Source: JAWLAT01 sp041395325
GTDB taxonomy: Bacteria; Pseudomonadota; Gammaproteobacteria; Xanthomonadales; SZUA-5
Length of the DNA: 64,000 nucleotides
NCBI GenBank assembly: GCA_041395325.1
Contig: JAWLAT010000003.1
Coordinates: 186,001 to 250,000 of the forward strand
Direction: 5' to 3'
In this document: in pieces, positions 7,132 through 15,943 of the stretch
Layout of the letters: every line of letters begins with the position of its first letter
How positions within the stretch are numbered: position 1 is the stretch's first letter
The notes under the pieces: generated by a model
What the model saw: only the letters and a program-made list of their open reading frames with translations
Databases searched by the model: none
What the model was told of the DNA's origin: nothing
Translations under genes and position numbers: made by a program

Positions 7132-9570
7132 TCAGTCCTGTTGCAGCGCACGGAGCGGTTCGATGGCCAGCGCCCGGCGCGCGGGTATCCAGGTGGCCAG
7201 GGCCGCGGCCACGGCGAGCACCAGACTGACCGTCGCAAAGGTCAACGGATCGAAACTGCCCACGCCATAGAGCACGCTCGACAACGCCTTGCCGAAGCCA
7301 ACGCCCAGCACACCGCCCAGGCACAACCCCAAGCCCACCTGCCAGCTGCTCTGACCGGCCACCAATCCGGCAATGTTGCCACGGGATGCGCCGAGAGCCC
7401 GGCGCACGCCGATCTCGCGGGTGCGCAGGCTGACGGCATAGGCCAGCACGGCGTAGAGGCCGGCGGAGGCCAACACCAGCGCGAAGCTGGCGAACAGGCC
7501 GAACAGCCAGGTCATCAGGCGGATGTCGTACAGCACGATATCCAGCCAGTCCTGCATGCTGCGCAGCCAGTAGACCGGCATGTCCGGGTCGGCCTGGGCC
7601 ACGGCATGACGCAACGGCTCGATGGCGTCGCGTGGGTCACCGCGGACTCGCAGCACCGGACTGATGAAACGCTGCGGCAGCTGTGCATAGGGCTGGTAGA
7701 ACTGTTCGCTGCCGCTGGCGTCCATGAGCCCGAAGCCCTCGGCATCCATCCGCACGTCGCCAACCACGCCGATGACCGTCAACCAGGGTGAGTCGGCTTC
7801 TCGGGGCGCGGCTTGAAAGCGCTGGCCCAGCGGGTCGCGTCCTGGCCACAGGCGCTCGGCCAGCGACTGGCTGATGATGGCCACCGGCTGGCTGTCGACC
7901 CGGTCGCGCTCAGCGAAGTCGCGGCCTGCCAGCAGCGGGATGTCGAAGACGTCGAAATATCCCGGGCTGACCACGCTGTGGAACCAACTTGGCAACCGAC
8001 TGCCCGCAGGCGGCAACGTCTGGCCCTCGACCAGCAGCTCGCTGCGCCCCGCGTCCTGCAGTGGAACCGCGGTCGTGAAGGCGGCCTGCTCGACCATCGG
8101 CAGCGCTTGCAGACGTTGCTGCAGCCGCTCGATGAAGTCCCGGCGCTCGTCGCCATCGGGATAGGCCTGCGCAAACATCCCGATGCGCCCAGTCAGCACG
8201 CCGTCCATGCTCACGCCATTGGGCATCGTCTGGATTTCCTGCACGCTGCGCAGGGCCAGACCCGCGGCGGTGAGCAGTGCGGTGCAGGCGGCAATTTCGA
8301 TCAGCACCAGGGCTCGGCTGAGCCGGCCGGCCTGCCGACCGGTGCTGCCGTGGCCACCATCCCGCAGGGTCGGCGCCTTGGCCAGATTGGCCGCGCGCCA
8401 GGCGGGATACAGGCCCGCTGCCAGGCTCGCCAGCAGCGTCACCCCGATCACGAACAGCCAGGCCCAGCCATCGATGGCCGCGCGCGCCCAGTACACCGGT
8501 GGATCCTCACCACTGGCGATCATGGTCGAGACTTCCGCCGCACCCCAGCTGGCGCCCAGCCAAGCAATCGGGGCCGCCAGCGCGGCGATCAGCAGCGCCT
8601 CGAACATCACGCCCAGCAGCAGTCGGGTGCGACCGGCGCCCAGCGCACTGCGCAAGGCCACCTCGCGGATCCGCGTACTGCCCCGCGCCAGCATCAGATT
8701 GGCCACATTGGCACAGGCGATCAGCAGCACCAGCACGACGGCGGCGAACAGCGTGTACAGGATCGAGCGGGTGATCGGGTTGATGAACTCCTCGGCGAAG
8801 GGCTTGACCACGGCCAGGTCGCCGCGGCTGCTGACCGGGTAGCGGTTGGCGAGATCCGCCACCAGTCGGCCGAACTGCGCCTGCGCGGCGTCCAGCGTCT
8901 GGCCCGGGGCCAGGTGGCCAAAGATCTCCACACCGGCAAACTGGCCACGCTGGGCGGGATCCAGATCCAGATCCAGCGGGCTCCAGACCTGGTGCATCCG
9001 CGGGAAACGGAAGCCGACCGGCATCACGCCGACGATCGTGGCGGGCACGCCGTTCATCCGCACTTGCCGGCCGACCACATCCGCCGCTCCACCGTAGCGG
9101 TTCTGCCACACATCGTGGCCGATGATGACCACCTTTGGTGCACCGATGCGCTCATCGTCGCTGTCGAAGCTGCGACCCAGCTGCGGGATCAGGCCCAGCG
9201 CGGAAAACATCCGGCCGCTGACGAAGGCGCCGTTGTAGCGCTCCGGCCGGACCCCGTCACTGAGGTTGATCGTCGCCTCCATGTAGGCATGCAGGTCGGT
9301 CAGCACCGTTTGCTCGCGGCGCAGGTCCACATAGTCGGGCAGCGTCGGTTCGTCGTTGCGGCCGGGATCTTCCGAACGCGCCACTTCCAGATGCACCAGT
9401 CGCTCACCGTCGGTGAAGGGCAGCGGCTTGAGGATGAAGCCGTTCAGCGCCGAGAACATGAACAGCGACAGGCCGATCCCGGCTGCCAGGATCAGCACGC
9501 AGGCCAAGGTGTAGCCCGGCGAGTGGCGCAGACTCGACCAGGCCTGGCGCAATTCGAACCACAGCAGCAT
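7132..9570 (-). CDS. MacB/FtsX-type ABC permease, duplicated orphan (ADOP) family
   Basis: At 812 residues this is twice the size of an ordinary FtsX permease, with an N-terminal TM helix (YTLACVLILAAGIGLSLFMF), a MacB-like periplasmic domain, an FtsX core (SILYTLFAAVVLVLLIACANVAN, REVALRSALGAGRTR), then a second periplasmic domain and second FtsX core (RTREIGVRRALGASRGNIAG). This tandem design is characteristic of the ADOP family, which usually lacks a dedicated ATPase gene nearby, as here. ATG at 9570 is preferred to the upstream TTG at 9588 because GGGAGAG lies just before it. Substrate is unknown; the downstream deacetylase suggests an envelope glycan link, which is only inference. Confidence 0.9.
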   Translation of the reverse strand: MLLWFELRQAWSSLRHSPGYTLACVLILAAGIGLSLFMFSALNGFILKPLPFTDGERLVHLEVARSEDPGRNDEPTLPDYVDLRREQTVLTDLHAYMEATINLSDGVRPERYNGAFVSGRMFSALGLIPQLGRSFDSDDERIGAPKVVIIGHDVWQNRYGGAADVVGRQVRMNGVPATIVGVMPVGFRFPRMHQVWSPLDLDLDPAQRGQFAGVEIFGHLAPGQTLDAAQAQFGRLVADLANRYPVSSRGDLAVVKPFAEEFINPITRSILYTLFAAVVLVLLIACANVANLMLARGSTRIREVALRSALGAGRTRLLLGVMFEALLIAALAAPIAWLGASWGAAEVSTMIASGEDPPVYWARAAIDGWAWLFVIGVTLLASLAAGLYPAWRAANLAKAPTLRDGGHGSTGRQAGRLSRALVLIEIAACTALLTAAGLALRSVQEIQTMPNGVSMDGVLTGRIGMFAQAYPDGDERRDFIERLQQRLQALPMVEQAAFTTAVPLQDAGRSELLVEGQTLPPAGSRLPSWFHSVVSPGYFDVFDIPLLAGRDFAERDRVDSQPVAIISQSLAERLWPGRDPLGQRFQAAPREADSPWLTVIGVVGDVRMDAEGFGLMDASGSEQFYQPYAQLPQRFISPVLRVRGDPRDAIEPLRHAVAQADPDMPVYWLRSMQDWLDIVLYDIRLMTWLFGLFASFALVLASAGLYAVLAYAVSLRTREIGVRRALGASRGNIAGLVAGQSSWQVGLGLCLGGVLGVGFGKALSSVLYGVGSFDPLTFATVSLVLAVAAALATWIPARRALAIEPLRALQQD

Positions 9571-9737
9571 CTCGCTCTCCCTGGGCAACGGACATCCAGA
9601 CGGGAGTTAGCACGCCCCGTGCCAGGGCCAACCGCGCAAGTTCTGGTGCTCCGAACCACCCGCACTGCACGTTTCCGGACAGCGCCGCCGCCGCAGTGAT
9701 CGGCAGCGAACAGCGGCGAGCTTGCCGGGCGGCACGC

Positions 9738-9743
9738 TACCAT
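9738..9743 (+). promoter_or_regulatory. Putative -10 box (TACCAT) for plsC-cdsA
   Basis: TACCAT lies 28-33 bp before the plsC ATG, in the only spacer between the divergent permease and plsC. No convincing -35 and no clear Shine-Dalgarno sequence are visible. Confidence 0.3.
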
Positions 9744-9771
9744 CGCCGCACCGCCCTGCCGGATCGATTCG

Positions 9772-10494
9772 ATGGTCGAGCGATTGCTGCGCAACCTGCT
9801 GTTGTTGCTGGCGCACCTGCTGACCGGTGTGCGCGGCCTGTGGGCCAGCGCACCGCCGCAAGGTCCGACGATCTACTTCGCCAATCATGTCAGCCACGCC
9901 GACTTCGTGATGCTGTGGGCGGCCCTGCCGTCGGTACTGCGGGAGCGCACGCGGCCTGTGGCGGGTGCCGACTACTGGGGCCGCGGGCGATTGCGCCGCT
10001 ACATTGGTGAGCGGGTCGTGCGCGCGGTGCTGATCGAGCGCGATGCGGCGGCGCGCCAGGGCGATCCAATCCAGATGATGGGCGACGTGCTGCGGGCCGA
10101 GCAGAACCTGATCCTGTTTCCCGAAGGCACCCGCAACCGCAGCGACGCGGTACTGCTGCCGTTTCGCAGCGGGCTCTATCACCTGGCCCAGGCGCATCCC
10201 GAAGCGACCCTGATTCCGGCCTGGATGGACAATCTGCACCGGGTGCTGCCGAAGGGCGCCATCGTGCCGGTGCCCCTGCTGTGCACGGTGCGCTTCGGAC
10301 CACCGCTGCAACGACTGGCCGGCGAAAGCAAGGTGGAGTTCCTCGACCGAGCCCGGCAGGCGGTGCTGGCGCTGCGCGAGGACGCAGTGGCGCACCGGGA
10401 TGACCCTCCGGAAGTCTTGGAACCACAGCCAGTGTCCGGTGCCGAAACAAGTCCGATCGCCACGCCGTCCAGCGAACCGGGAGACACCGCATGA
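9772..10494 (+). CDS. 1-acyl-sn-glycerol-3-phosphate acyltransferase (PlsC family)
   Basis: The 240-residue protein carries the acyltransferase HX4D motif (NHVSHAD, about residues 43-49) and the acceptor-binding FPEGTRN motif (about 120-126), with a hydrophobic N-terminal helix (LLRNLLLLLAHLLTGV) for inner-membrane association. The family acylates lysophosphatidate to phosphatidate. The ATGA overlap with the following CDP-diglyceride synthase, which uses phosphatidate, indicates a coupled two-step pathway. The C-terminal 30 residues are a low-complexity Pro/Ser/Glu tail. This may be a second, specialised copy next to a main plsC elsewhere; that cannot be tested in this window. Confidence 0.9.
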   Translation: MVERLLRNLLLLLAHLLTGVRGLWASAPPQGPTIYFANHVSHADFVMLWAALPSVLRERTRPVAGADYWGRGRLRRYIGERVVRAVLIERDAAARQGDPIQMMGDVLRAEQNLILFPEGTRNRSDAVLLPFRSGLYHLAQAHPEATLIPAWMDNLHRVLPKGAIVPVPLLCTVRFGPPLQRLAGESKVEFLDRARQAVLALREDAVAHRDDPPEVLEPQPVSGAETSPIATPSSEPGDTA

Positions 10495-11417
10495 ACACGA
10501 CCCATGCGCTGTTTGTCGGCATTTTCGCGGTCCTGGCGATGGCCACCGTGGCTGGCCGCTGGCTGCGGCATCGGGCAGCGGGCCCCAATGCCGTACTCGA
10601 CAATCTGAACGCGCGCATCGATGCCTGGTGGGCGATGGTCATCGTGGTCGGGCTGGCCTTTGCCTTTGGCAAGGGCGGGGTGATCGTGCTGTTTGCGTTG
10701 CTGTCGCTGCTGGCCCTGCGCGAGTTCGTCACCCTGACCTACACCCGCCGCAGCGACCACCTGGCGTTGGCGTTGGCGTTCTATGTGGCATTGCCGGTGC
10801 AGTACGCACTGATCTGGATCGAGTGGTACGGGCTGTTCTCGATCTTCATCCCGGTCTACGGCTTCCTGATCCTGCCCATCTTCGCCGCCCTGAGGGCCGA
10901 CCCGAACCGCTTCTTCGACCGCATCGCGGCGGTGCAATGGGCGCTGATGCTGGCGGTCTTCTGCCTCTCCCACGTGCCGGCCTTGCTGACCCTGCAGATC
11001 CCTGGCTACGGCGGCCGCGAACTGCTGCTGATTGCCTTCCTGGTCATCGTTGTGCAGTCCTCCGACGTGCTGCAGTACGTCTGGGGCAAGCTGTTGGGCC
11101 GGCACAAGGTGGCGCCGACGCTGTCCCCGTCAAAAACCTGGGAGGGCCTGCTCGGCGGTGTGCTCAGCGCCACCGCGCTGGGTGCGGCGCTATGGTGGAT
11201 CACCCCCTTCAGCCCATTGGAGGCGGCGGCGATTGCCCTGCTGATCAATGTCATGGGCTTCTTTGGCGGACTGGTCATGAGCGCGATCAAGCGCGATCAC
11301 GGCGTCAAGGACTGGGGTCATCTGATCGCCGGCCACGGCGGCATTCTCGATCGCCTCGATTCGGTGCTGTTCTCGGCGCCGATCTATTTTCACCTGGTGC
11401 GCTATGTGTACGCGTGA
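10491..11417 (+). CDS. cdsA: Phosphatidate cytidylyltransferase (CDP-diglyceride synthase)
   Basis: The 308-residue polytopic protein has about eight TM helices and the CdsA signature near its C-terminus: SAIKRDHGVKDWG followed by GHGGILDRLDS, with SPSKTWEG upstream. It converts phosphatidate and CTP to CDP-diacylglycerol in the inner membrane. Its start overlaps the plsC stop (ATGA). The sequence resembles YnbB-type paralogues that sit beside a PlsC-like acyltransferase, so it may be an accessory rather than the main CdsA. It converges with the DUF3667 pseudogene. Confidence 0.88.
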   Translation: MNTTHALFVGIFAVLAMATVAGRWLRHRAAGPNAVLDNLNARIDAWWAMVIVVGLAFAFGKGGVIVLFALLSLLALREFVTLTYTRRSDHLALALAFYVALPVQYALIWIEWYGLFSIFIPVYGFLILPIFAALRADPNRFFDRIAAVQWALMLAVFCLSHVPALLTLQIPGYGGRELLLIAFLVIVVQSSDVLQYVWGKLLGRHKVAPTLSPSKTWEGLLGGVLSATALGAALWWITPFSPLEAAAIALLINVMGFFGGLVMSAIKRDHGVKDWGHLIAGHGGILDRLDSVLFSAPIYFHLVRYVYA

Positions 11418-11504
11418 GCCGACACGCTGCCGCACGACGCACCCGGGCGATAGCCGCGGTGGCTTCGCGTGGTTGCCCCTGGTTGCCCGCGCACGCTGGA
11501 CCGA

Positions 11505-12383
11505 TCAGCCGGCCGATCCCTCGTGGACCACCACGGCCATCGTGATCAGCAGCTGGCAAAAACGATAGAGCATGTGGCTGGCAAACAGGCCGATGAACAG
11601 CAGCGGCGTCCGCCACAAGGCCGACCACCAGCCCAGTTCATAGGCGCGCCGGACCGACAGCAGCAGGTAAAGCAGCAGCCCCCACGGCAGCAGCGCGAAG
11701 TAGGCGCCCCCGACAGCTCCAGATCGAACAGTCCCAGCAAACTGTCGATCAGCCAGCCGGGGATCTGCAGCAGCAGCAACCAGATCATGAACCAGGCATG
11801 GGTATTGAGCGAATAGACCAGGTGGTCACTCGCGTAGCGCCCGCGGCCGACCAGCAGCAGCGCCGTCCACAAGGCGAAGAAGGCGTCTGCACAATGATCA
11901 GTGAGCGCGCCAGCAGGTGGACCGCCTGGTCATAGCGCCGCGCGAAGGCCTCCAGGCCCGGTCCGTATTCGATGGCCAGCTGCTCGATCCAGGCCTGCAG
12001 CCAGGGGCTGTACGGCTGATAGGTGCGTTGTTCAGGAAACTGACGTAGAAGTCGTTGATCGGAGACAGCACGAAAACCACATTGATCAGCAGGAACAGGC
12101 TGATTGGCTGGACCCAGGCCGCTCGGGCGCCACGATGCCAGGCCAGGTCGACCGCGCCGGGCTGCAGCAGCAGCGCGCGCAGCGTGCGCCAGAAGCGGCT
12201 TTCCAGCGAGGTCACTGCCTCGAACAAGGTGGCGAAATGGTGGCGCAGCGAGCGCAGTTCGGGCGTCAGCTGGTGTTCGCCACATTGGGCACACCACGGA
12301 CCGCGGAAGGTCGCGCCGCAGCTGGGGCAGTGCGGCGGTGCTGGCTGCCGCGAGCTCGACTGGGGTGGGTACGCAGCGGACAT
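11505..12383 (-). pseudogene. DUF3667 zinc-ribbon membrane protein, broken by three one-base losses
   Basis: A gene with AGGAG before the ATG at 12383 begins with a double zinc knuckle (CPSCGATFRGPWCAQCG) and a helix reading QPISLFLLINVVFVLS, as in DUF3667 proteins. The frame then fails three times: near 12027, where AACAAC needs one more C before CGC; near 11887, where CAGAC needs one more G; and at 11707-11711, where a run of five C (plus strand) needs a sixth. Restoring one base at each point gives a continuous 293-residue protein with several TM helices (ALWTALLLVGRGR, MIWLLLLQIPGWLI, ALLPWGLLLYLLLS) ending at 11505. All three are homopolymer contractions, so either decay or sequence error is possible. 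Confidence 0.8.
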
Positions 12384-12547
12384 CAGGGCTCCTGACCGCA
12401 GACATGCAGTGACAGAACTCGAGCGCGATCGCCTCGGGAGGGCCTGGCTCTCGGTCCAGCCTACCGCCTGGGCGCGGTGGCTGGCAGAGGAAAGGCTGCG
12501 ATTTCGGTCTGTGGACGACTCAGCCCTTCGTGTTCATTGTGCTGGGC

Positions 12548-12553
12548 TACACT
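12548..12553 (+). promoter_or_regulatory. Putative -10 box (TACACT) for the ankyrin gene
   Basis: TACACT at 12548-12553 would place a transcription start at or next to the ATG at 12560, so the mRNA may be leaderless; no Shine-Dalgarno sequence precedes that ATG. A -35 is not evident. Confidence 0.35.
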
Positions 12554-12559
12554 CCGCCG

Positions 12560-15500
12560 ATGACCGATGCGGCCCCTTCATCCGTGCCATCGCGCCTGCT
12601 TTGCGTCGCCTTGCTCGGACTGTCGCTGGCCGGGTTGGCGCTGTTGCCGGGTGCCTGGGCCGGACGCTGCGGCGCAGCCGCGCTGGCTGCTGCGATTGGA
12701 CTGGCCGCCGGCGGCAGTGGGCGAGGTGGTCTCAAACCAGCCGCGGCACTGGCCGAAACGCTGATTCGCTTTGGCTTGTGCCTGTTGCTGGTGTTGCCAG
12801 CGGCCCTGCTGGCCGAATTCGTGCTCGCCCCGGCGATCCGCCTGCTGATGCGGGATGGTGGCCTGGGACCGGTGCTGTTGTTGGCCAGCGCCCTGTTGTT
12901 GCAGCTGTTTTGCTGGTGGCGATGGTGGCCAGTGCCGACGCTGGCCTGGACCGACGCACTGGAAAGTGAACGCGGTCGCTGGGCGTCGCTGCAATTGGAG
13001 CGGCAATTGCTGCTGCGCAATCGCGACCATTTCTGGCAGTTGGGCCTGTGGCAAGCGCTGCTGCTGAGTCTGCCGTTGGCCCTGAGTGGGTGGCTGGCCG
13101 GTCAGCAGCGCAGTCTGGAAGCCATTCCGGTGCTCGTCGTGGCCCTCTCGCTACCCCTGCTGGCCTGGCTGATGCTGCGACTGGTCCGTGCTCGCGGCCA
13201 ATCCGCGCAGGCGCCGGCTCGTGCCTGGTCTTTCCTTGAGGGCGACGCCGACCAGACGCCGAATCTGGACCTGGACGATGCGGCGGCCGAGATCGACGCA
13301 GATGGCGAAGCGGTCAGCGACGAGGAACCGGCGCCACCGACCCAGGGCAGCCCGGACGAGCGTTTGTTGTGGGCAGCCGGTCGAGGCGATCGCGAAACCA
13401 TCGAAGCGGCCCTGGCGGCCGGCGCCAATGTCAACGTGCGGCCGGACATCGCCGATGCCGACCAGCGCGACCCACTCAGCCGGGCGGCGGCCAGCGGACA
13501 GGTGGGCGCCGTGCGGGCATTGCTGGCTGCTGGTGCGCGCGTTGATGGCGGCGTGGCGACGGGTGAGGATCGTTCACCCCCATTGCTGGCGGCGACCCAG
13601 GCCAGCTTCAGCGGTCGCATCGAGGTGGTCAACGCACTGCTGGCCAACGGCGCTGATCCCAACGTCAGCGATCGCACCGGTCGAACGCCGCTGCATCACG
13701 CCGCGCTCTCACGCGATCCGGGCGTGGCGCAGGCCCTGCTGGATGCCGGTGCCCGCATCGATGCGCTGGATCAGGAAGGGCACACGCCGCTGGTTGCTGC
13801 GCTGGAACAGCTCAACCTGCCTTCGGCCGAGCTGCTGCTGCGCCAGGGCGCGAGCCTGGAAGCCACCGATGGTCTGCCGGTCTTGCTGGCCCTGGCTCAG
13901 GCACCGGACGACTGCGCCGAGGCCTTGCCGCTGCTGCGTCAGTTCAAGTTGCGTCTGGATGTCACCGACGCACACGGGCGCGACGCGCTGCAATTGGCCG
14001 CGCTGAATGGCCATGCCGGCATGGTCGAGGCGCTGCTCGAGGCCGGCGCGGCGGTCAAGCATTGTTGTCACGCTGGTCGCACGGCCCTGCATTGGGCGGC
14101 GGCCGGTGGACACGCACGCGTGCTGCAGCGGCTCACCTTCCTCGGCCCGCCTGCCGAGCTGGCCGATCACGCCGGCGACACTGCCCTGCACGTGGCCGTG
14201 CGTGCCGAGCAGGCCCAGCCGGAAGTGGTCCGACTGCTGCTGGCCATGGGCGTGCCACCGGAGCGGCAGAACGGCAGCGGTCAGCGGGCGCTGGATCTGG
14301 CCACGGCACTGTCCCGCTGGACGCTGGTGCGGGTGCTCGACCCGTCGGTGCCGCTACCAGGCAGCTTCACCGCCGATGAGGACGAGGACACCGATCCACC
14401 CGAGGCACCACCGGTGCTGGATCCGACTGCGGTGCTGCTGGAGGCGTTGCAGCGCGGTCGGCCACAGCTGGCCTGCGAACTGCTGCGCAGTGCCGAAGTC
14501 CCGCAAGCTGGTCTGGGTCAGGCTTTGCTGTTGCTGGCCGATGAGGATCCCGGCCGGGTGCTGCCGGCCCTGCTGGCGGCCGGGCTGGACCCGGCGGCTG
14601 GCGATCGCAGTCCGCTGGACGATTTGCTGGCCGAACGACCCTTGCGACTGGAACTGATTCAGGCCTGTCTGGTGCACCTGGCCGCGCAGCCGCGCCACCG
14701 GGGTGCGTTGGTGCTGGCACGCGCGCGTCGAGACACCGAGCAGGAGGCCTGGCTGCAGGAGCAATTGCTGCAGCTGCTGGACTCTGCCTCGCCCACCGCC
14801 CGTGACGTCCAGCGTCGGACGGCGTTGCACCACGCGCTGCGACACCGTTCGGACGCGTTCATTGAAGCGTTGCTGCGCACCGGCATGCCGCTCAATGCGC
14901 GCGACAGTGCCGGCTTCACGCCGCTGCACGCGTTGGCGCTGCGAGGATTCGGCAATTGCGCGCGCTTTGCACGGGCGATGATTCGCGGAGGAGCCGATCC
15001 TGCGGTCAAGGCCGCCGACGGCAGCACGCCGACCGGACTGGCTGCCAGCCGTGGTGAGTTCGAGCTGGCCGAACTGCTCGATTGGCCCGCGCTGGCCCAT
15101 CCGGGGCGGGCATTGCGCGAAGCCGATCTGGCCAGGGCGGCGCGGGCCGGCGACCGCGGTACCGTGGCCAGACTGTTGCAGCTGGGCCTGCCGGTCGATG
15201 GTCGCGACGAGCGCGGCGCGACGGCGCTGATCCACGCCGCCGGTGCCGGTCAGCTGGCCCTGGTCACCGATCTGATCGGTGCGGGGGCTGCCACCGACGC
15301 CGCCACCCAGAGTGGCGCCACGGCCTTGTCGGCGGCCTGCGTGTCGGGCCATCAGGCGGTGATTGGTCTGTTGCTGGAAGCCGGCGTGCCGGTTGATCAG
15401 CCAATGCGGCAGGGCCTGACGCCACTGATGGTGGCGGCCAGCGTGCTGCGCAGCGAGATCATCGAGCTGCTGTTGGCGCGAGGTGCGCGGATAGACACGC

Positions 15501-15943
15501 GCGCACAGAGCGGCCTGACGGCGTTGGAAGCGGCCGTGCTGAGTGTGCTGAATCAGGGTGCCGAGGAGAGTGGGCTGGCCTGTGTCCGCCTGCTGCTGGA
15601 GCGGCGGGCGCCGGTGGAGAGCGCGCCGGTGGGGCAGCCGGGATTGCTGCATCGGCTGCTGGGCGCCGATCAGAACCGACCGCCAGCCACCGAAGAGACC
15701 CTGCTGGCGCTGCTGCGCCTGCTGCTGCCGCGTGGCGCCGACCCGAATCGACGCGACGAACGCGGTCGTACCCCATTGCACTGGGCCTGCCGGCACAGTC
15801 TGCTGGAGGTCGTTGAACTGCTGCTGGCCCACGGCGCCGACCCGCAGGTCCCCGATGTGCTGCGGCAGCTGCCATGGGACCTGCTGCCGCCCAAGCTGCG
15901 ACCGCAATACGCCAGCCGGATCGGTCCGCGGGGGCGTCGATGA
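12560..15943 (+). CDS. Membrane-anchored ankyrin-repeat protein, about 20 repeats
   Basis: Starting at ATG 12560 (a GTG at 12530 is possible but would put the -10-like box inside the gene), the 1127-residue protein has about six hydrophobic helices in its first 215 residues, for example LLCVALLGLSLAGLALL and AIPVLVVALSLPLLAWLML. An acidic linker (about 225-260) leads to some twenty ankyrin repeats up to the C-terminus; clear examples are RTPLHHAALSRDPGVAQALL, RTALHWAAAGGHARVLQRL and RTPLHWACRHSLLEVVELLL. The middle repeats are degenerate. The domain should be a cytoplasmic protein-binding solenoid tethered to the inner membrane; partner unknown. Its stop overlaps the dprA start (ATGA), so the two are translationally coupled. 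Confidence 0.88.
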   Translation: MTDAAPSSVPSRLLCVALLGLSLAGLALLPGAWAGRCGAAALAAAIGLAAGGSGRGGLKPAAALAETLIRFGLCLLLVLPAALLAEFVLAPAIRLLMRDGGLGPVLLLASALLLQLFCWWRWWPVPTLAWTDALESERGRWASLQLERQLLLRNRDHFWQLGLWQALLLSLPLALSGWLAGQQRSLEAIPVLVVALSLPLLAWLMLRLVRARGQSAQAPARAWSFLEGDADQTPNLDLDDAAAEIDADGEAVSDEEPAPPTQGSPDERLLWAAGRGDRETIEAALAAGANVNVRPDIADADQRDPLSRAAASGQVGAVRALLAAGARVDGGVATGEDRSPPLLAATQASFSGRIEVVNALLANGADPNVSDRTGRTPLHHAALSRDPGVAQALLDAGARIDALDQEGHTPLVAALEQLNLPSAELLLRQGASLEATDGLPVLLALAQAPDDCAEALPLLRQFKLRLDVTDAHGRDALQLAALNGHAGMVEALLEAGAAVKHCCHAGRTALHWAAAGGHARVLQRLTFLGPPAELADHAGDTALHVAVRAEQAQPEVVRLLLAMGVPPERQNGSGQRALDLATALSRWTLVRVLDPSVPLPGSFTADEDEDTDPPEAPPVLDPTAVLLEALQRGRPQLACELLRSAEVPQAGLGQALLLLADEDPGRVLPALLAAGLDPAAGDRSPLDDLLAERPLRLELIQACLVHLAAQPRHRGALVLARARRDTEQEAWLQEQLLQLLDSASPTARDVQRRTALHHALRHRSDAFIEALLRTGMPLNARDSAGFTPLHALALRGFGNCARFARAMIRGGADPAVKAADGSTPTGLAASRGEFELAELLDWPALAHPGRALREADLARAARAGDRGTVARLLQLGLPVDGRDERGATALIHAAGAGQLALVTDLIGAGAATDAATQSGATALSAACVSGHQAVIGLLLEAGVPVDQPMRQGLTPLMVAASVLRSEIIELLLARGARIDTRAQSGLTALEAAVLSVLNQGAEESGLACVRLLLERRAPVESAPVGQPGLLHRLLGADQNRPPATEETLLALLRLLLPRGADPNRRDERGRTPLHWACRHSLLEVVELLLAHGADPQVPDVLRQLPWDLLPPKLRPQYASRIGPRGRR

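Noticed and set aside
7813..9699. 628-codon plus-strand frame opposite the FtsX-type permease
   Set aside because: Composition rich in His/Gln/Arg typical of antisense frames; the minus-strand permease has all family motifs.
11455..11500. Direct repeat GGTTGCCC twice between cdsA and the DUF3667 pseudogene
   Set aside because: Eight bases in a GC-rich spacer is not significant and no other copies were noticed.
14354..15907. 517-codon minus-strand frame within the ankyrin gene
   Set aside because: Antisense of ankyrin repeats, Gln/Arg-rich, no start context.
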